A stretch of 64,000 nt of DNA from Rhodococcus sp. H36-A4. GTDB lineage: Bacteria > Actinomycetota > Actinomycetes > Mycobacteriales > Mycobacteriaceae. Position numbers and translations under genes: made by a program. The notes under the pieces were generated by a model that made no database searches, had not been told where the DNA came from, and saw only the letters and a program-made list of their open reading frames with translations. Where the stretch lies: positions 35,587 through 99,586 of the forward strand of contig NZ_JAPVLQ010000008.1 in the NCBI RefSeq assembly GCF_027158005.1, written 5' to 3'. Positions 24,729 to 34,680 of the stretch are shown one piece after another; within the stretch, counting starts at the first letter, position 1; the number at the start of each line of letters is the position of its first letter.

Positions 24729-26201
24729 TCAAAGGCGCTCGATATCGCTTGGGATCCAGGTCTTGTCGAACCAGGGCTCGAGCGGACCGTACAAACGAAG
24801 GATGGCGTACCAGCTCTTGCCGGGCACCGTCTCGATCCAGTTGCCCCGGCGCTCACTCGGTTGCTGGGAACCGAAGGTCAGATCGATCGAGCCGTCGCTG
24901 TTGTACGTGAGCTCATCCTTGTTCTTCTCACTGCTCCGGCTCGGAAACGGCTGGCCGGTCTGCAGCTCCGAGCGGGTCTGGGGATCGTAGACGATCAGCG
25001 ACCAGAAATCCTTGGCTGGAATGCCCGCCGGAAGCGTGAGCCGGTAAGTGTTGCTCCCGCTCAGGTACTCACCCGATGCATCATGCTCGGAGATCGCGTA
25101 TTGAGAACCGACACCGACCATCTCCAGCGCCATCGCCGGCGTATTCAGCGTCGCCTGGTAGAAGAAGAGCGTCCGTGCGTCGAAGTTGCGTCCCCCTCTG
25201 CCATCGCCGTCGAGCCACCGATAGTCGCCGCCCACGAAGCCCGTCTTCCACTTCCTATCCGCGTAGTAGTACGCGCGAGGATCCCTCGTCTTGAAGCAGA
25301 TTGCGCGAGCAGTGGCATTGCCGACCGCAGCCCCGTCGCGAAGTATGCCGCGCATCCGCTCGTCGGGATCGTAGGGCAGGTCCTTGTGGATGCCGATCGA
25401 AGCGAGCAGGCCCCGCGTCTCGGGGTCGATCATCTCGATCGGCTCGCGCGAAATGACGGCTGCGAGCTCTTCGTAGAAGTCACTGTTGTTGGCGTGGATC
25501 GTGTTGAATGTCTTGCCGGAAATCGAGGTGAACTCCATCTTCGGCTGATCGTCGGCAGCCGACAACGGGTAGATCCTGACCCCGTCCTCGAACATCGCTC
25601 TCGCCGCGTCGGTCTTGCCGTCGACCAGAAAACCACGCAGCGCAAGCAAGTTGACGCTGCTCGGTGACTCGGCTACGTGGTAACCGTCCGGAATTTCACC
25701 GGCGTACCCGGTAGGCACCAGCAGATAGTTGCCGCCGGCCCCGCGGTCGGGACCGGGCGCACCCATATCCGTCACGAACCGGAACCAGGCGTCGTTGACG
25801 GTGCCCGGCCCGCAACCTGGCGGAATCTCGACGACGGTTGGGCCGTCGCGATCGAGATCGAGCATCGCCAACGCGTAGACGGTGTCGGTGTTGCCGGTCA
25901 GGAACAGCGGGTCCGAATCCAACAACTGGTCGGCGAGCGCGACTTTGTTAGCCGCAACGCAACCCACTTCGTTCAAACCCCGGCGGAGACCCTCCATCGA
26001 GGCCGCCGGAATGCACTGCAGGAACACCTCCACCGCACGGGAAAAGTCGAGATGATCGAATACCTTTGCCGCAGTCTCGTCAGTGGGGAAGCCGTCGGCG
26101 AACTCGAGAGTCCCTAGCCGCGTCTCGACACTGTCGGGTGTCATGATCTGGTCAGGGACGGGAGTGTTGTAACCGGCAGGAACTTCCGCGGAGGAATTCA
26201 T
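24729..26201 (-). CDS. DUF1254/DUF1214 domain protein
   Basis: A 490-residue protein with the tandem DUF1254 (PLFLTGNTDTVYALAMLDL, VEIPPGCGPGTVNDAWFRF) and DUF1214 (FWSLIVYDPQTRSELQTGQPFPS, GKSWYAILRLYGP) domains. These are beta-rich, often exported, and of unknown biochemical role. No signal peptide is visible here, so this copy appears cytoplasmic. The full family length is present. It is separated from the Ehu transporter by about 107 nt and followed by the SCO6745-family gene. Confidence 0.85.
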   Translation of the reverse strand: MNSSAEVPAGYNTPVPDQIMTPDSVETRLGTLEFADGFPTDETAAKVFDHLDFSRAVEVFLQCIPAASMEGLRRGLNEVGCVAANKVALADQLLDSDPLFLTGNTDTVYALAMLDLDRDGPTVVEIPPGCGPGTVNDAWFRFVTDMGAPGPDRGAGGNYLLVPTGYAGEIPDGYHVAESPSSVNLLALRGFLVDGKTDAARAMFEDGVRIYPLSAADDQPKMEFTSISGKTFNTIHANNSDFYEELAAVISREPIEMIDPETRGLLASIGIHKDLPYDPDERMRGILRDGAAVGNATARAICFKTRDPRAYYYADRKWKTGFVGGDYRWLDGDGRGGRNFDARTLFFYQATLNTPAMALEMVGVGSQYAISEHDASGEYLSGSNTYRLTLPAGIPAKDFWSLIVYDPQTRSELQTGQPFPSRSSEKNKDELTYNSDGSIDLTFGSQQPSERRGNWIETVPGKSWYAILRLYGPLEPWFDKTWIPSDIERL

Positions 26202-26308
26202 GTATCGAGGGTAGGCGTGTCGGTGGAATCACCATGGCGCTTTGGTCGATTGTCTACTTGGCGTTGATGATTCCCCGACGCGCACGAGCACCTCGAGAGC
26301 CTGCTGGG

Positions 26309-27094
26309 TCAGTTCGAGAGCACTGCCTTGAGGAATGCCTTCGTTCGCTCCTGCTTCGGGTTCGTGAAGATGTCCTCGGGGGTGCCTTCCTCGAGGATCC
26401 GCCCGTTGTCGAAGACGAGCACCCGATCCGCGACGTCACGTGCAAAGCCCATTTCGTGGGTCACGATGAGCATTGTGATGTCCGTTGTTTCGGCGATGGT
26501 GCGCAGCACATCGAGTACGTCGGCGACCAGCTCGGGATCGAGTGCCGAGGTCACCTCGTCGAGGAGCAGAATGTCAGGATCCATCGCTAGTGCACGGGCG
26601 ATGGCGACGCGCTGTTGCTGACCACCGGACAGCTTCGTCGGGTGACTGTTTTCCTTGTCCGCGAGGCCCACTGTTTCGAGAAGTTCGCGGGCCCGGGCGA
26701 TCGCGTCGGCTTTGCTTTTACCGAGAACGTGAATCGGCGCTTCGGTGATGTTCTCCAGTACCGTCATGTTGGGGAAGAGATTGAATTGTTGGAACACCAT
26801 GCCGATTTTGGTGCGCACGGCTCGGAGGTGTTTTTCGGAGGCGACGACGAGCTTGTCACCTTTGTACTGGTGACTCAGCGGCTGGTCCTCGATCCAGATG
26901 ACGCCATCATTGACTTTCTCGATCGTCATGAGAAGGCGGAGGATCGTGGTCTTTCCGGATCCGCTGGGACCGATCAGGGCGACGCGCTCGCCACGTGCGA
27001 CGCGAAAGTCCAAATGGTCCAACACGACGTGACTGCCGAATTGTTTGACGACCTTGTCGAACGAGATCATGGTCTGCGTGCCGTCAGTAGGCAA
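26309..27094 (-). CDS. ehuA: Ectoine/hydroxyectoine ABC transporter ATPase EhuA
   Basis: A 261-residue polar-amino-acid-type ABC ATPase energising the EhuBCD importer. Walker A GPSGSGKT near residue 39, Q-loop [18 protein letters not shown], signature LSGGQQQR, Walker [14 protein letters not shown], and switch His in VTHEMG are intact. TTG at 27094 is chosen because GGAG lies 7 nt upstream and it overlaps ehuD by 11 nt; an ATG eight codons in has no ribosome site. Last gene of ehuBCDA. Import of compatible solutes for osmoprotection or as nutrients is the expected role. Confidence 0.88.
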   Translation of the reverse strand: MPTDGTQTMISFDKVVKQFGSHVVLDHLDFRVARGERVALIGPSGSGKTTILRLLMTIEKVNDGVIWIEDQPLSHQYKGDKLVVASEKHLRAVRTKIGMVFQQFNLFPNMTVLENITEAPIHVLGKSKADAIARARELLETVGLADKENSHPTKLSGGQQQRVAIARALAMDPDILLLDEVTSALDPELVADVLDVLRTIAETTDITMLIVTHEMGFARDVADRVLVFDNGRILEEGTPEDIFTNPKQERTKAFLKAVLSN

Positions 27095-27728
27095 GTCTCT
27101 TCTCCAGTCTTCTGATGAGGATCGACGTCGGGTAGCTCGCGATCAGGAAGATGACACCGGCCATCGTGATCGGCTCCAAATACTGGAAGGTTCGCGCGCC
27201 GTATTGCTGAGCAGCTGTGACCATTTCGACGACGGTGATCGCGAACAAGAACGGCGTGTCCTTGAACATCGAGATTGCGTAATTGCCCAGGGCAGGGATG
27301 GTGATGCGAATTGCTTGGGGAAGCACTACTCCTCGCCACGTGCGCGTGGTCGGCAGCGACAATGCGCGCGCTGCTTCCCATTGGCCCGGTGGCACTGCAT
27401 CGATGCCGGCTCGGTAGACCTCGGCCATGTAGGTCGAATAGTGGATGCCGAGCACGGCGATACCGATCTGCAGCGCAGAGAATTGCGGTAGCAGATAATA
27501 GGCGAACAGCAGTTGCACCACCAGAGGCGTGAGCCGGATGAATTCCGAGATCATGCGTAGCGGCACCGTCACGAATTTGGGTGCCGCGTGGCGTACTACA
27601 GCTATCACCAGTCCGAGGACCGCTGCCACGAAAAACCCGATCACGGTAGCGAGGACCGTGATCTTGAATCCTTCGAGCAGGTAGGGAAGTGAGTCCCATG
27701 CTCGTTCCCAACTCCATTCCACGCTCAT
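27084..27728 (-). CDS. ehuD: Ectoine/hydroxyectoine ABC transporter permease EhuD
   Basis: A 214-residue inner-membrane permease of the His/Glu/ectoine family with about five hydrophobic helices. The EAA loop that contacts the ATPase is visible ([24 protein letters not shown]). Its ATG overlaps the ehuC stop (ATGA) and its end overlaps ehuA, so the operon is tightly coupled. Length and helix pattern match family members. Confidence 0.88.
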   Translation of the reverse strand: MSVEWSWERAWDSLPYLLEGFKITVLATVIGFFVAAVLGLVIAVVRHAAPKFVTVPLRMISEFIRLTPLVVQLLFAYYLLPQFSALQIGIAVLGIHYSTYMAEVYRAGIDAVPPGQWEAARALSLPTTRTWRGVVLPQAIRITIPALGNYAISMFKDTPFLFAITVVEMVTAAQQYGARTFQYLEPITMAGVIFLIASYPTSILIRRLEKRLAY

Positions 27729-28456
27729 CGGCCCACCCCCACATTCTCGTTGATGTTTTCCGGCCTCAGGCTCAGCACCTCACGCAGCGAGGGTCCGGTG
27801 CCGAGCTTTCCCTTTGCGCGCACTTCGAGAACGTTCATCAGCAAGGTCAGGATGTAGGCGATGATGAAGTACAGAACGAGCCCGATTCCGAAGGCGAAAA
27901 GGGTGTCGCCGGTGCCTCGTCTGAGTTGTTCGATCTGGTAGGTGAGATCTTGGAGGAGAACGAAGCTCGCGAGAGCACTGCCTTTGAGTAGTTGAATCAG
28001 AAGGTTCGTCAGCGGCGGGAGCATCTGTACCCACGCCTGTGGGAAGACAACTCTGCGAAGCCGTTGGGCCGAGGAGAAGTTCAGGGCGAGCGCGGCTTCC
28101 CATTGCGGTGCCGGAACGGCTGCGATCGAACCCCGGACGACTTCCGCGCCGTAGGCGCCGTAGTTCAGACCGAGTGCCAGGATCGCGCAGAATGTCGCAT
28201 CCAGCTGGTAGCCGAACAGCGGCAATACGTAGAACAGCCAGAACAACTGGACCAGAAGCGATGTGCCGCGGAAGAATTCGACGATCACACGTGCGGGAGC
28301 TCGAACCGACTTGAGTCGACTGCCTGCGGCAAGTCCGAGAATCAAGGCAAGAACGAAGGCCAATGCCGCCCCGCCGAGCGTCAGGAGAACGGTGGTGGTG
28401 ATGCCTTCCTGGATTCGTGGCCACGAATCCAGGAAGGTCTCGATGTTGTCTTTCAC
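27725..28456 (-). CDS. ehuC: Ectoine/hydroxyectoine ABC transporter permease EhuC
   Basis: A 243-residue permease partner of EhuD. Hydrophobic helices alternate with short loops, and the EAA motif reads QWEAALALNFSSAQRLRRVVFPQA. It begins with GTG, 22 nt after ehuB. Codons 7-18 (ETFLDSWPRIQEG) lie inside a 34-bp perfect palindrome, which would form a strong mRNA hairpin just past the start. This could lower permease relative to binding-protein synthesis, or be a protein-binding site (inference). Confidence 0.88.
   Translation of the reverse strand: MKDNIETFLDSWPRIQEGITTTVLLTLGGAALAFVLALILGLAAGSRLKSVRAPARVIVEFFRGTSLLVQLFWLFYVLPLFGYQLDATFCAILALGLNYGAYGAEVVRGSIAAVPAPQWEAALALNFSSAQRLRRVVFPQAWVQMLPPLTNLLIQLLKGSALASFVLLQDLTYQIEQLRRGTGDTLFAFGIGLVLYFIIAYILTLLMNVLEVRAKGKLGTGPSLREVLSLRPENINENVGVGR
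28404..28437. repeat. 34-bp perfect palindrome inside ehuC
   Basis: Arms CCTTCCTGGATTCGTGG (28404-28420) and CCACGAATCCAGGAAGG (28421-28437), exact and with no spacer. It lies 20-53 nt into the coding sequence. The next flanking base pair does not match. Confidence 0.95.
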
Positions 28457-28478
28457 GATCGGATTACTCGGCCTGCGA

Positions 28479-29375
28479 TCAGGAGTCCGCCTCGCAGAGT
28501 TGCGCGGTGGTCAGCGACGGGTCGGGCAATTCTTCCGCCGTGAATCCGTACTCGCCGACGATGGAGAGGTACTTGTCGGGGTCGGAGGTGATCTTCGCAA
28601 GTTCTTCGTTGTAAGCGGCGAGCAGCTCGGTGTCATTGGTGCGGAACACGGTTGCGCCCGCGCCGACCTGAGGCTTGCCATCGATGACGGCAACGAAGGA
28701 CTCGGTGACGTCGACTGGAGCGTCTGGATTGTTCGTCTTCATCCAGTTCAGTGAGATCGCAGTGAGTGCGAAGACATCTGCGCGGCCGGAAGTCACAGCA
28801 TCCATCCCGTCTTGCGGGGTGGCGACCTGAGTGGACGGGATATCGAGAGCCGCCGCGTAATCGGACTCGACTGCACCGGTCATCGTCGAGAGCTTCAGGC
28901 CACTGTCCTTGACCGACTGCATGTCCGTCAGATTGGCCGGGTTGCCGGCAGGGACCATCAACGCCGTCGTGTAATTGAATTCGGGGTCTCCGAATGCTGC
29001 CTGCTCACAGCGCTGGGGCAGAATCGACATTCCGGCGCTGACCACATCGAATCTGTTGGCCTGCAAGCCGGGAATGAGTGCACCGAAGTCGGCATTGACG
29101 CCTTCGACGGTGTCGATACCGAGGTTGCCGAAGATCTCGCGGTGCAGAGCGACGGTTGCGCCCGTCAGCTGACCGTTCTCTTCGAAGCTGTACGGGGCCT
29201 CGCCCGCGAATCCGACTGTGATCGTTCCCTTGTCCTGCAGGGACTGAAGTCGATCTTCGCTGCTGGTGGAGTCGGTCGACGTGCAGCCGACGAGCGAGGC
29301 GGCGGCCAGTGAGACTCCGGCAAGCGTTGCGACGAGCCTTCTGTTCGAAATGTCGTGAAGCACTGTTCGTGCCAT
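28479..29375 (-). CDS. ehuB: Ectoine/hydroxyectoine-binding lipoprotein EhuB
   Basis: A 298-residue extracytoplasmic solute-binding lipoprotein (SBP family 3). Lipobox ASLVGC follows a signal peptide. The mature part has the EhuB-type signature GFAGEAPYSFEE...GATVALHREIFGNLGI and FDVVSAGMSILPQRCEQ. The ATG at 29375 is preferred over a GTG 21 nt upstream because GGAAGG sits 9 nt before it. First gene of ehuBCDA; the promoter must lie in the following 360-bp gap. No ectoine catabolic (eut) or synthesis (ect) genes are in the window. Confidence 0.88.
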   Translation of the reverse strand: MARTVLHDISNRRLVATLAGVSLAAASLVGCTSTDSTSSEDRLQSLQDKGTITVGFAGEAPYSFEENGQLTGATVALHREIFGNLGIDTVEGVNADFGALIPGLQANRFDVVSAGMSILPQRCEQAAFGDPEFNYTTALMVPAGNPANLTDMQSVKDSGLKLSTMTGAVESDYAAALDIPSTQVATPQDGMDAVTSGRADVFALTAISLNWMKTNNPDAPVDVTESFVAVIDGKPQVGAGATVFRTNDTELLAAYNEELAKITSDPDKYLSIVGEYGFTAEELPDPSLTTAQLCEADS

Positions 29376-29739
29376 GTGGCGAGGCCTTCCGATCACCGTT
29401 CGGCAACGACACGGATACAGCGGCCACTACCGCCGATGAGTTCCCCGGCGGGAAGCGGCGCGGCTGATTTCGCGCATATTTGCCGACCCTTTGAATGTTC
29501 TTCGGTTGACGAAACTTAACACGCTCACAGGTTGCACATCGGGTCATTGGGGTCGCTTCTTCGGGTTCCACGACCGCTGGCGTGCGTCGAAATGCCTGAC
29601 CAATGCATGTATTTGCTGGTCTTGACACGAACGGGTAACGATCGGTACGTCCTGGTCAGAATCCCTGGCACTGATGGGTATTTCGGCTCTCGAGCATCTC
29701 GGCACGACCGAGTCGGTCGCAGCACTCGCAGTCGGCTCG
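29376..29739. other. Intergenic region upstream of ehuB, no gene seen
   Basis: It must carry the ehu promoter and the 3' end of the cadI transcript. A weak dyad CGACCG-AGT-CGGTCG (29705-29719) lies near the cadI side. Open frames here show no recognisable protein. Confidence 0.4.
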
Positions 29740-30216
29740 TCAACAGCAGGCGGGTGTCGATGCCGTCGCGCCCGTCGATGAGTCTCCGTCGCAACACGTG
29801 GGCCCATCGGTGCTCGATTCGTTCGGCAACGACGGACTGGTTCCGAAAGTGTCGGAGTCGGCAAGGACTGTATAGACCTCCCAGCGTTCACCGGCGGGAC
29901 CGCTGACCCAGACTTTGCCCTGTGTCGCGAAACAGCATGTGGTGCCGATCTCTTCGTCGGTGAACAATCCTTCGCCGGTCAACCGAGCGATCTCGTTGTG
30001 AACCTCGGCCGAGGACTCGACTTCGATGCCAAGGTGGTTCAAAGTTCCCCCCTGTCCGACGTTTTCGATGAGAACGAGCTTGAGTGGTGGTTCCGCGATG
30101 ACGAAGTTGGCATAACCCGGCTTGACCTTTGCCGGGCTGGTTCCGAAGAGTTTGGTGTAGAACGTGACCGCCTGATCGATGTCGTCGACGTTGAGGGCGA
30201 GTTGGGCGCGTGACAT
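29740..30216 (-). CDS. cadI: CadI/ArsI-family metal(loid)-resistance dioxygenase
   Basis: A 158-residue VOC-superfamily protein of the CadI/ArsI type. ArsI enzymes cleave the C-As bond of methylarsenite; CadI of M. tuberculosis is cadmium-induced. The vicinal Cys pair that binds As(III) in ArsI is present (GTTCCFATQ), as are the metal-ligand His in LNHLGIEVE and Glu in ERWEVY. Position 5 is Gln (RAQLAL), as I recall for CadI, rather than the His of ArsI. A Cys-rich tail (PTCCDG...PACC) may add metal sites. Start MSRAQLAL is set by GGAGG 8 nt upstream. Divergent from arsR across a dyad-containing promoter. Confidence 0.85.
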   Translation of the reverse strand: MSRAQLALNVDDIDQAVTFYTKLFGTSPAKVKPGYANFVIAEPPLKLVLIENVGQGGTLNHLGIEVESSAEVHNEIARLTGEGLFTDEEIGTTCCFATQGKVWVSGPAGERWEVYTVLADSDTFGTSPSLPNESSTDGPTCCDGDSSTGATASTPACC

Positions 30217-30241
30217 TTGGAGTACCTCCACCTGTGTGACG

Positions 30242-30287
30242 TATGTCGAATTACTTACTCGGTCACAATGCGCGCAGATTCGACATA
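30242..30287. promoter_or_regulatory. ArsR operator half-sites between cadI and arsR
   Basis: TATGTCGAAT (30242-30251) and its exact inverse ATTCGACATA (30278-30287) lie 26 bp apart in the 98-bp divergent gap. Each half resembles the TTCGA-type ArsR/SmtB boxes and could control one of the two genes. Confidence 0.6.
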
Positions 30288-30314
30288 AGTCAAGAAGGTA
30301 GTAGTCTGGGGTGC

Positions 30315-30674
30315 ATGCCCAAGACGTTGCCGCTGATCGATGCCACGGCCCCACTCTGTTGTGCGCCAGTCTCTGCACAGCCGATGGCCGATGACGAGGC
30401 CCTCGAATTGGCAGTGCGGTTGAAGGCCCTCGCGGATCCTGCGCGCCTCAAGCTGCTCTCGGTTCTACTGACCGACGCTGCGGGGGAGATCTGCACGTGC
30501 GACCTCGCGGCAACGATAGGGCTGGCCGAGTCCACGGTCAGTCACCATCTCGGCCAGCTCAAGAAGGCAGGCATGGTCGTTGCTGTCCGTCGGGGCATGA
30601 ATGTCTACTACTCCGCACGTACCGAGGCGCTCGACGCGCTGCGTGTGGCGCTCGACCCCCATTGCTGCACCTGA
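30315..30674 (+). CDS. arsR: ArsR/SmtB-family arsenic-responsive repressor
   Basis: A 119-residue winged-helix repressor. The HTH reads CDLAATIGLAESTVSHHLGQLKKAG and the wing AVRRGMNVYYSA. Cys15-Cys16 near the N-terminus plus Cys60/Cys62 in EICTCDL reproduce the N-terminal CC pair and second-site Cys of Corynebacterium glutamicum ArsR (Cys15, Cys16, Cys55), so As(III) or Sb(III) is the likely inducer. A C-terminal CC may also bind metal. Start MPKTLPL is chosen over an upstream ATG that would overlap the operator. It probably represses itself and cadI. Confidence 0.85.
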   Translation: MPKTLPLIDATAPLCCAPVSAQPMADDEALELAVRLKALADPARLKLLSVLLTDAAGEICTCDLAATIGLAESTVSHHLGQLKKAGMVVAVRRGMNVYYSARTEALDALRVALDPHCCT

Positions 30675-30827
30675 TCGGCGGTGCCGGCATTTCGGGTGCG
30701 GCAGCGAGATGCTACCGGCCAGTAGGGGTCGTATCCCGCTACTGCTCCGCACGGCGCCGGATCGAAAGCTTAAAGTTGGGGGGACGTATCCAAAAGACGA
30801 CGTTGAAAACTGAGGCAAAGGCGAAAC

Positions 30828-33062
30828 ATGACTGCGAAACAGCCGACCATCATATACACCCTGACCGACGAGGCGCCGATGCTTGCGACGCATGCGTTTC
30901 TGCCGGTCGTGCGTGCGTTTGCCAGTGCGGCCGACATCGACGTTGCATCGAGCGATATCTCCGTGGCCAACCGCATCCTTGCCGAGTTCCCCGATTACCT
31001 CTCCGAGGATCAGAAGGTGCCGGACAACCTGGCCGAACTGGGTCGCCTGACGCAACTGCCCGACACCAACATCATCAAACTGCCGAATATCAGCGCCTCG
31101 GTGCCGCAGCTGATCGCGGCCGTGAAAGAGCTTCAGGGCAAGGGTTTCGCAATTCCGGACTTTCCGGGAAATCCGAAGACCGACGAAGAGAAGATTATTC
31201 GTGATCGCTACACGAAGTGCCTCGGCAGTGCGGTCAACCCCGTTCTCCGTGAAGGTAACTCCGACCGCCGCGCGCCGAAGGCCGTGAAGGAATACGCCCG
31301 CAAGCACCCGCACAGCATGACCGAATGGTCGATGGCATCACGCACCCACGTGGCGCACATGCGCAGCGGCGATTTCTACCATGGCGAAAAGTCCACGGTC
31401 GTCGACGGCGATCGTGAAGTGAAGATGGAACTGCTGACCGCCGACGGCGAGTCGATCGTCCTGAAGCCGAAGGTGTCGCTCAAAGACGGCGACGTCATCG
31501 ACTCCATGTTCATGAGCAAGAAGGCATTGCTCGACTTCTACGAAGAGCAGATGCAGGACGCCTACGAAACCGGCGTCATGCTTTCGCTGCATGTGAAGGC
31601 AACCATGATGCGGGTCTCGCACCCCATCGTGTTCGGGCATGCTGTCCGTGTCTTCTACAAAGACGCATTCGCCAAGCACGGCGACCTGTTCGAAGAGCTC
31701 GGTGTCAACGTCAACAACGGCCTGTCCGATCTGTACAGCAAGATCGAGACGCTTCCCGCCTCCACGCGTGACGAGATCATCGAGGATCTGCACAAGTGTC
31801 ATGAGCACCGGCCGGAACTGGCCATGGTGGATTCGGCACGCGGAATCTCGAACTTCCACTCTCCCAGTGACGTCATCGTCGACGCATCGATGCCCGCGAT
31901 GATCCGGGCCGGCGGCAAGATGTGGGGCGCCGATGGTCGTCCCAAGGACACCAAGGCCGTCAACCCCGAGTCCACGTTCGCGCGCATCTATCAGGAGATG
32001 GTGAACTTCTGTAAGACGAACGGCGCATTCGATCCGACGACGATGGGCACCGTCCCCAACGTCGGACTGATGGCGCAGCAGGCCGAGGAATACGGCTCGC
32101 ACGACAAGACTTTCGAGGCACCGAAGGCCGGCATCGCCAACATCACCGATGTCGCCACCGGTGAGGTACTGCTGACCCAGACCGTGGAAGAGGGCGACAT
32201 CTGGCGCCTGTGCATCGTGAAGGACGCACCGATCCAGGACTGGGTCGCGCTGGCTGTGCGCCGCGCCCGCGATTCGGGAATGCCGGTGGTCTTCTGGCTC
32301 GATCCGTACCGCCCGCACGAGAACGAACTGATCGCCAAGGTGCGCACGTACCTGAAGGACCATGACACCGAGGGTCTGGACATCCAGATCATGTCGCAGG
32401 TTCGTGCGATCCGGTACACGATGGAGCGTCTGGTCCGCGGGCTCGACACCATCTCCGCGACGGGCAACATTCTGCGTGACTACCTCACCGACCTGTTCCC
32501 GATCCTCGAATTGGGCACCAGCGCAAAGATGCTCTCCATCGTTCCGCTGATGGCAGGTGGCGGACTGTACGAAACCGGTGCAGGCGGTTCGGCGCCGAAG
32601 CACGTCAAGCAGCTCATCGAGGAGAACCACCTGCGGTGGGATTCGCTCGGTGAGTTCCTTGCTCTGGCCGTCAGCCTGGAAGATCTCGGTAGCAAGACAG
32701 GTGGCAAGGCAACCGTCCTGGGCAAGGCACTGGATGCGGCGACAGGCAAGTTGCTCGAAAACAGCAAGGGACCCTCGCGCAAGACCGGCGAACTCGACAA
32801 CCGTGGCAGCCAGTTCTACCTCGCGCTCTACTGGGCGCAGGAGCTCGCCGAGCAGACCGAGGATGCGGAACTGGCGAAGCACTTCGCTGGCTTGGCAAAG
32901 GCGTTGTCCGACAACGAAGAAAAGATCGTCAAGGAACTCAACGACGCTCAGGGCAAGGCCGTCGAGATCGGTGGTTACTACTACCCGGATCCTGAGGCCA
33001 CCGCTGCCGTCATGCGTCCGAGCAAGACGTTCAACGATGCGTTGGTGGCTGCGCAGAAGTAA
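30828..33062 (+). CDS. icd: Monomeric NADP-dependent isocitrate dehydrogenase
   Basis: A 744-residue monomeric (IDH-II type) isocitrate dehydrogenase, converting isocitrate to 2-oxoglutarate with NADP+ in the TCA cycle. Length matches the about 740-residue family, which is unrelated in size to dimeric IDH. Recognisable segments are [17 protein letters not shown] at the start, [21 protein letters not shown] and [22 protein letters not shown] stem-loop follows the stop. It stands alone between arsR and the urease operon. Confidence 0.95.
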   Translation: MTAKQPTIIYTLTDEAPMLATHAFLPVVRAFASAADIDVASSDISVANRILAEFPDYLSEDQKVPDNLAELGRLTQLPDTNIIKLPNISASVPQLIAAVKELQGKGFAIPDFPGNPKTDEEKIIRDRYTKCLGSAVNPVLREGNSDRRAPKAVKEYARKHPHSMTEWSMASRTHVAHMRSGDFYHGEKSTVVDGDREVKMELLTADGESIVLKPKVSLKDGDVIDSMFMSKKALLDFYEEQMQDAYETGVMLSLHVKATMMRVSHPIVFGHAVRVFYKDAFAKHGDLFEELGVNVNNGLSDLYSKIETLPASTRDEIIEDLHKCHEHRPELAMVDSARGISNFHSPSDVIVDASMPAMIRAGGKMWGADGRPKDTKAVNPESTFARIYQEMVNFCKTNGAFDPTTMGTVPNVGLMAQQAEEYGSHDKTFEAPKAGIANITDVATGEVLLTQTVEEGDIWRLCIVKDAPIQDWVALAVRRARDSGMPVVFWLDPYRPHENELIAKVRTYLKDHDTEGLDIQIMSQVRAIRYTMERLVRGLDTISATGNILRDYLTDLFPILELGTSAKMLSIVPLMAGGGLYETGAGGSAPKHVKQLIEENHLRWDSLGEFLALAVSLEDLGSKTGGKATVLGKALDAATGKLLENSKGPSRKTGELDNRGSQFYLALYWAQELAEQTEDAELAKHFAGLAKALSDNEEKIVKELNDAQGKAVEIGGYYYPDPEATAAVMRPSKTFNDALVAAQK

Positions 33063-33077
33063 CCCGATCGCTTGAAT

Positions 33078-33112
33078 GGTCCATTCATACGACGCAATCG
33101 TATGAATGGACC
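33078..33112 (+). terminator. Stem-loop terminator after icd
   Basis: 15-bp arms GGTCCATTCATACGA (33078-33092) and TCGTATGAATGGACC (33098-33112) with loop CGCAA, 15 nt after the icd stop. There is no long U-tract, but the stem is perfect. Confidence 0.8.
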
Positions 33113-33138
33113 CCTCTATCGATCACTTTTGACCCATG

Positions 33139-33176
33139 GCCGGCACACTCACTCTGAATCAGCTGAGTGTGTCGGC
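33139..33176 (-). terminator. Stem-loop at the end of the urease operon
   Basis: Arms 33139-33151 and 33164-33176 pair over 13 positions with one G-T wobble. It overlaps the 3' end of ureD and would end the urease transcript. Confidence 0.7.
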
Positions 33177-33955
33177 GAAACGGCCTGCGTGGCAATGATT
33201 TCCAACTTCCGACGGTGGTCAGCCGGATCGAGGTACTCTTTCGACCAGCGGTCCCACGAGAGGTCGACCACGGCCTGAGCTTCGTGCGCTTGCGGAGCCA
33301 ATGCACGCGCAAGCGCACCCGCGCCCGCCAGCCGCGTCTCGTGCACGCCCTCGGCTGCTCCCGGCCGTGCTCCGACGAGCAGCACCGACGCCATTGTGCG
33401 ATTGCTACCTAGCACCCCGGGCAGGTCGCGATGCGCAGTGTCACGCAGATCGAGGTCCTCGACCAACAGGGGTTTGTCCATTTGATCAACCCGCATCGTT
33501 GAACGTAGGGGCCCGCCCCCGTCCTCGTATGTGCGTCCGAGGACGAGTGTTTCCGAGATCAGGGCGCGGGCGCCGTCGCCGAGGCCGATCTGGGTATGCC
33601 TTCTTACGTTCGCTCCCGCGGTCACGACGAACGGCGCAGAGCGCCATACCAACTGCGCATTCTCATCGACCCGGATCGACGCCGACCACGACGCCGAACC
33701 GCCTTGTGCGTGATAGGCCACCGTGCCGGACGGTTCGACGAGTTCGAGCCACACTCCAGGACCGACATGGATGTCGAGTCGGAGATCATCTCCCGCCAGG
33801 AGCATTGCGTAGCTCCCGATCAGTGCCAGCCGTGCAACCGGTCCGTCGACGTGCAACGGTTGCGGGCGAAGGAATGTGCCCGAACGCATTTCGGTGAATC
33901 GAGCCCGGCCCTTCACCAACTCGACATGGACCCTCGTCGTAACCGTTTCGGTCAC
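33149..33955 (-). CDS. ureD: Urease accessory protein UreD
   Basis: A 268-residue UreD (UreH) scaffold that with UreF and UreG forms the complex delivering nickel to apo-urease. Family segments include [42 protein letters not shown] and a C-terminal region. The GTG start overlaps the ureG stop (GTGA). Last gene of the operon; a stem-loop covers its end. Confidence 0.88.
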   Translation of the reverse strand: MTETVTTRVHVELVKGRARFTEMRSGTFLRPQPLHVDGPVARLALIGSYAMLLAGDDLRLDIHVGPGVWLELVEPSGTVAYHAQGGSASWSASIRVDENAQLVWRSAPFVVTAGANVRRHTQIGLGDGARALISETLVLGRTYEDGGGPLRSTMRVDQMDKPLLVEDLDLRDTAHRDLPGVLGSNRTMASVLLVGARPGAAEGVHETRLAGAGALARALAPQAHEAQAVVDLSWDRWSKEYLDPADHRRKLEIIATQAVSPTHSADSE

Positions 33956-34680
33956 GTATGACTGTGCTGCGTGCCGTCGGAGTGACTGTGCGGCGCCATC
34001 GGGCCCGGATCACGGGGCACGTGACGGCCGTTCCTGTGATCGTCGAGGATCTGCCGGACCCATTGCGCGAGTCTTGCGATCGCGTCGGTGTCATCCCAGC
34101 TCAACGCCAACACTGGAAGTCCGTCCCGAGCTTCCTTGGCGTCGGCCACCATTTGCTCGACGTCGACGCGCACGTACGGGGCGAGGTCCACTTTGTTCAC
34201 GAGGAGTAGGTCTGCGCGTTCGATGCCGGGGCCACCCTTGCGGGCCACATCGCCGCCTCCTGCGACGTCGAGGCAGAAGATCTGTGCGTCCACGAGAGCG
34301 GGGCTGAATGTTGCCGTGAGGTTGTCACCGCCACTCTCGACGATCACCAGATCGAGTGGTGCGAACTCGGCTTCGAGATCCTCGACCGCAAGGAGGTTGG
34401 GGGTGATGTCGTCGCGGATCGCGGTGTGAGGACATGCACCGGTCTCGACGGCGTGAATGCGTTCGACGGGCAGCACTCCCGCCGAGCGGAGCAACCGTGC
34501 ATCCTCGTCGGTGTAGATGTCGTTGGTGACGACGGCTATTTCCAGTTCGTCGGCGAGTGCACGGCAGATCGTGGCGATCAACGTGCTCTTGCCGGTGCCG
34601 ACGGGGCCTGCGATGCCGAGGCGCAAAGCACGCCGCAGTGGTGCGCCGGCGCCGTTGGTCAGTTCGGTCTTGTCAGGCAA
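33952..34680 (-). CDS. ureG: Urease accessory GTPase UreG
   Basis: A 242-residue SIMIBI GTPase that couples GTP hydrolysis to nickel insertion into urease. P-loop [19 protein letters not shown], the CPH metal motif ([11 protein letters not shown]), and NKVDLAP base-specificity motif are intact. TTG at 34680 is chosen: AAGGAG lies 8 nt before it, while an ATG 27 nt further upstream inside ureF has none. The C-terminus is His-rich ([12 protein letters not shown]), which could store nickel and partly replace the missing UreE. Confidence 0.9.
   Translation of the reverse strand: MPDKTELTNGAGAPLRRALRLGIAGPVGTGKSTLIATICRALADELEIAVVTNDIYTDEDARLLRSAGVLPVERIHAVETGACPHTAIRDDITPNLLAVEDLEAEFAPLDLVIVESGGDNLTATFSPALVDAQIFCLDVAGGGDVARKGGPGIERADLLLVNKVDLAPYVRVDVEQMVADAKEARDGLPVLALSWDDTDAIARLAQWVRQILDDHRNGRHVPRDPGPMAPHSHSDGTQHSHT

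Noticed and set aside
29532..29906. Plus-strand frame upstream of ehuB
   Set aside because: Arg/Ser-rich shadow composition, and it runs antisense into cadI.
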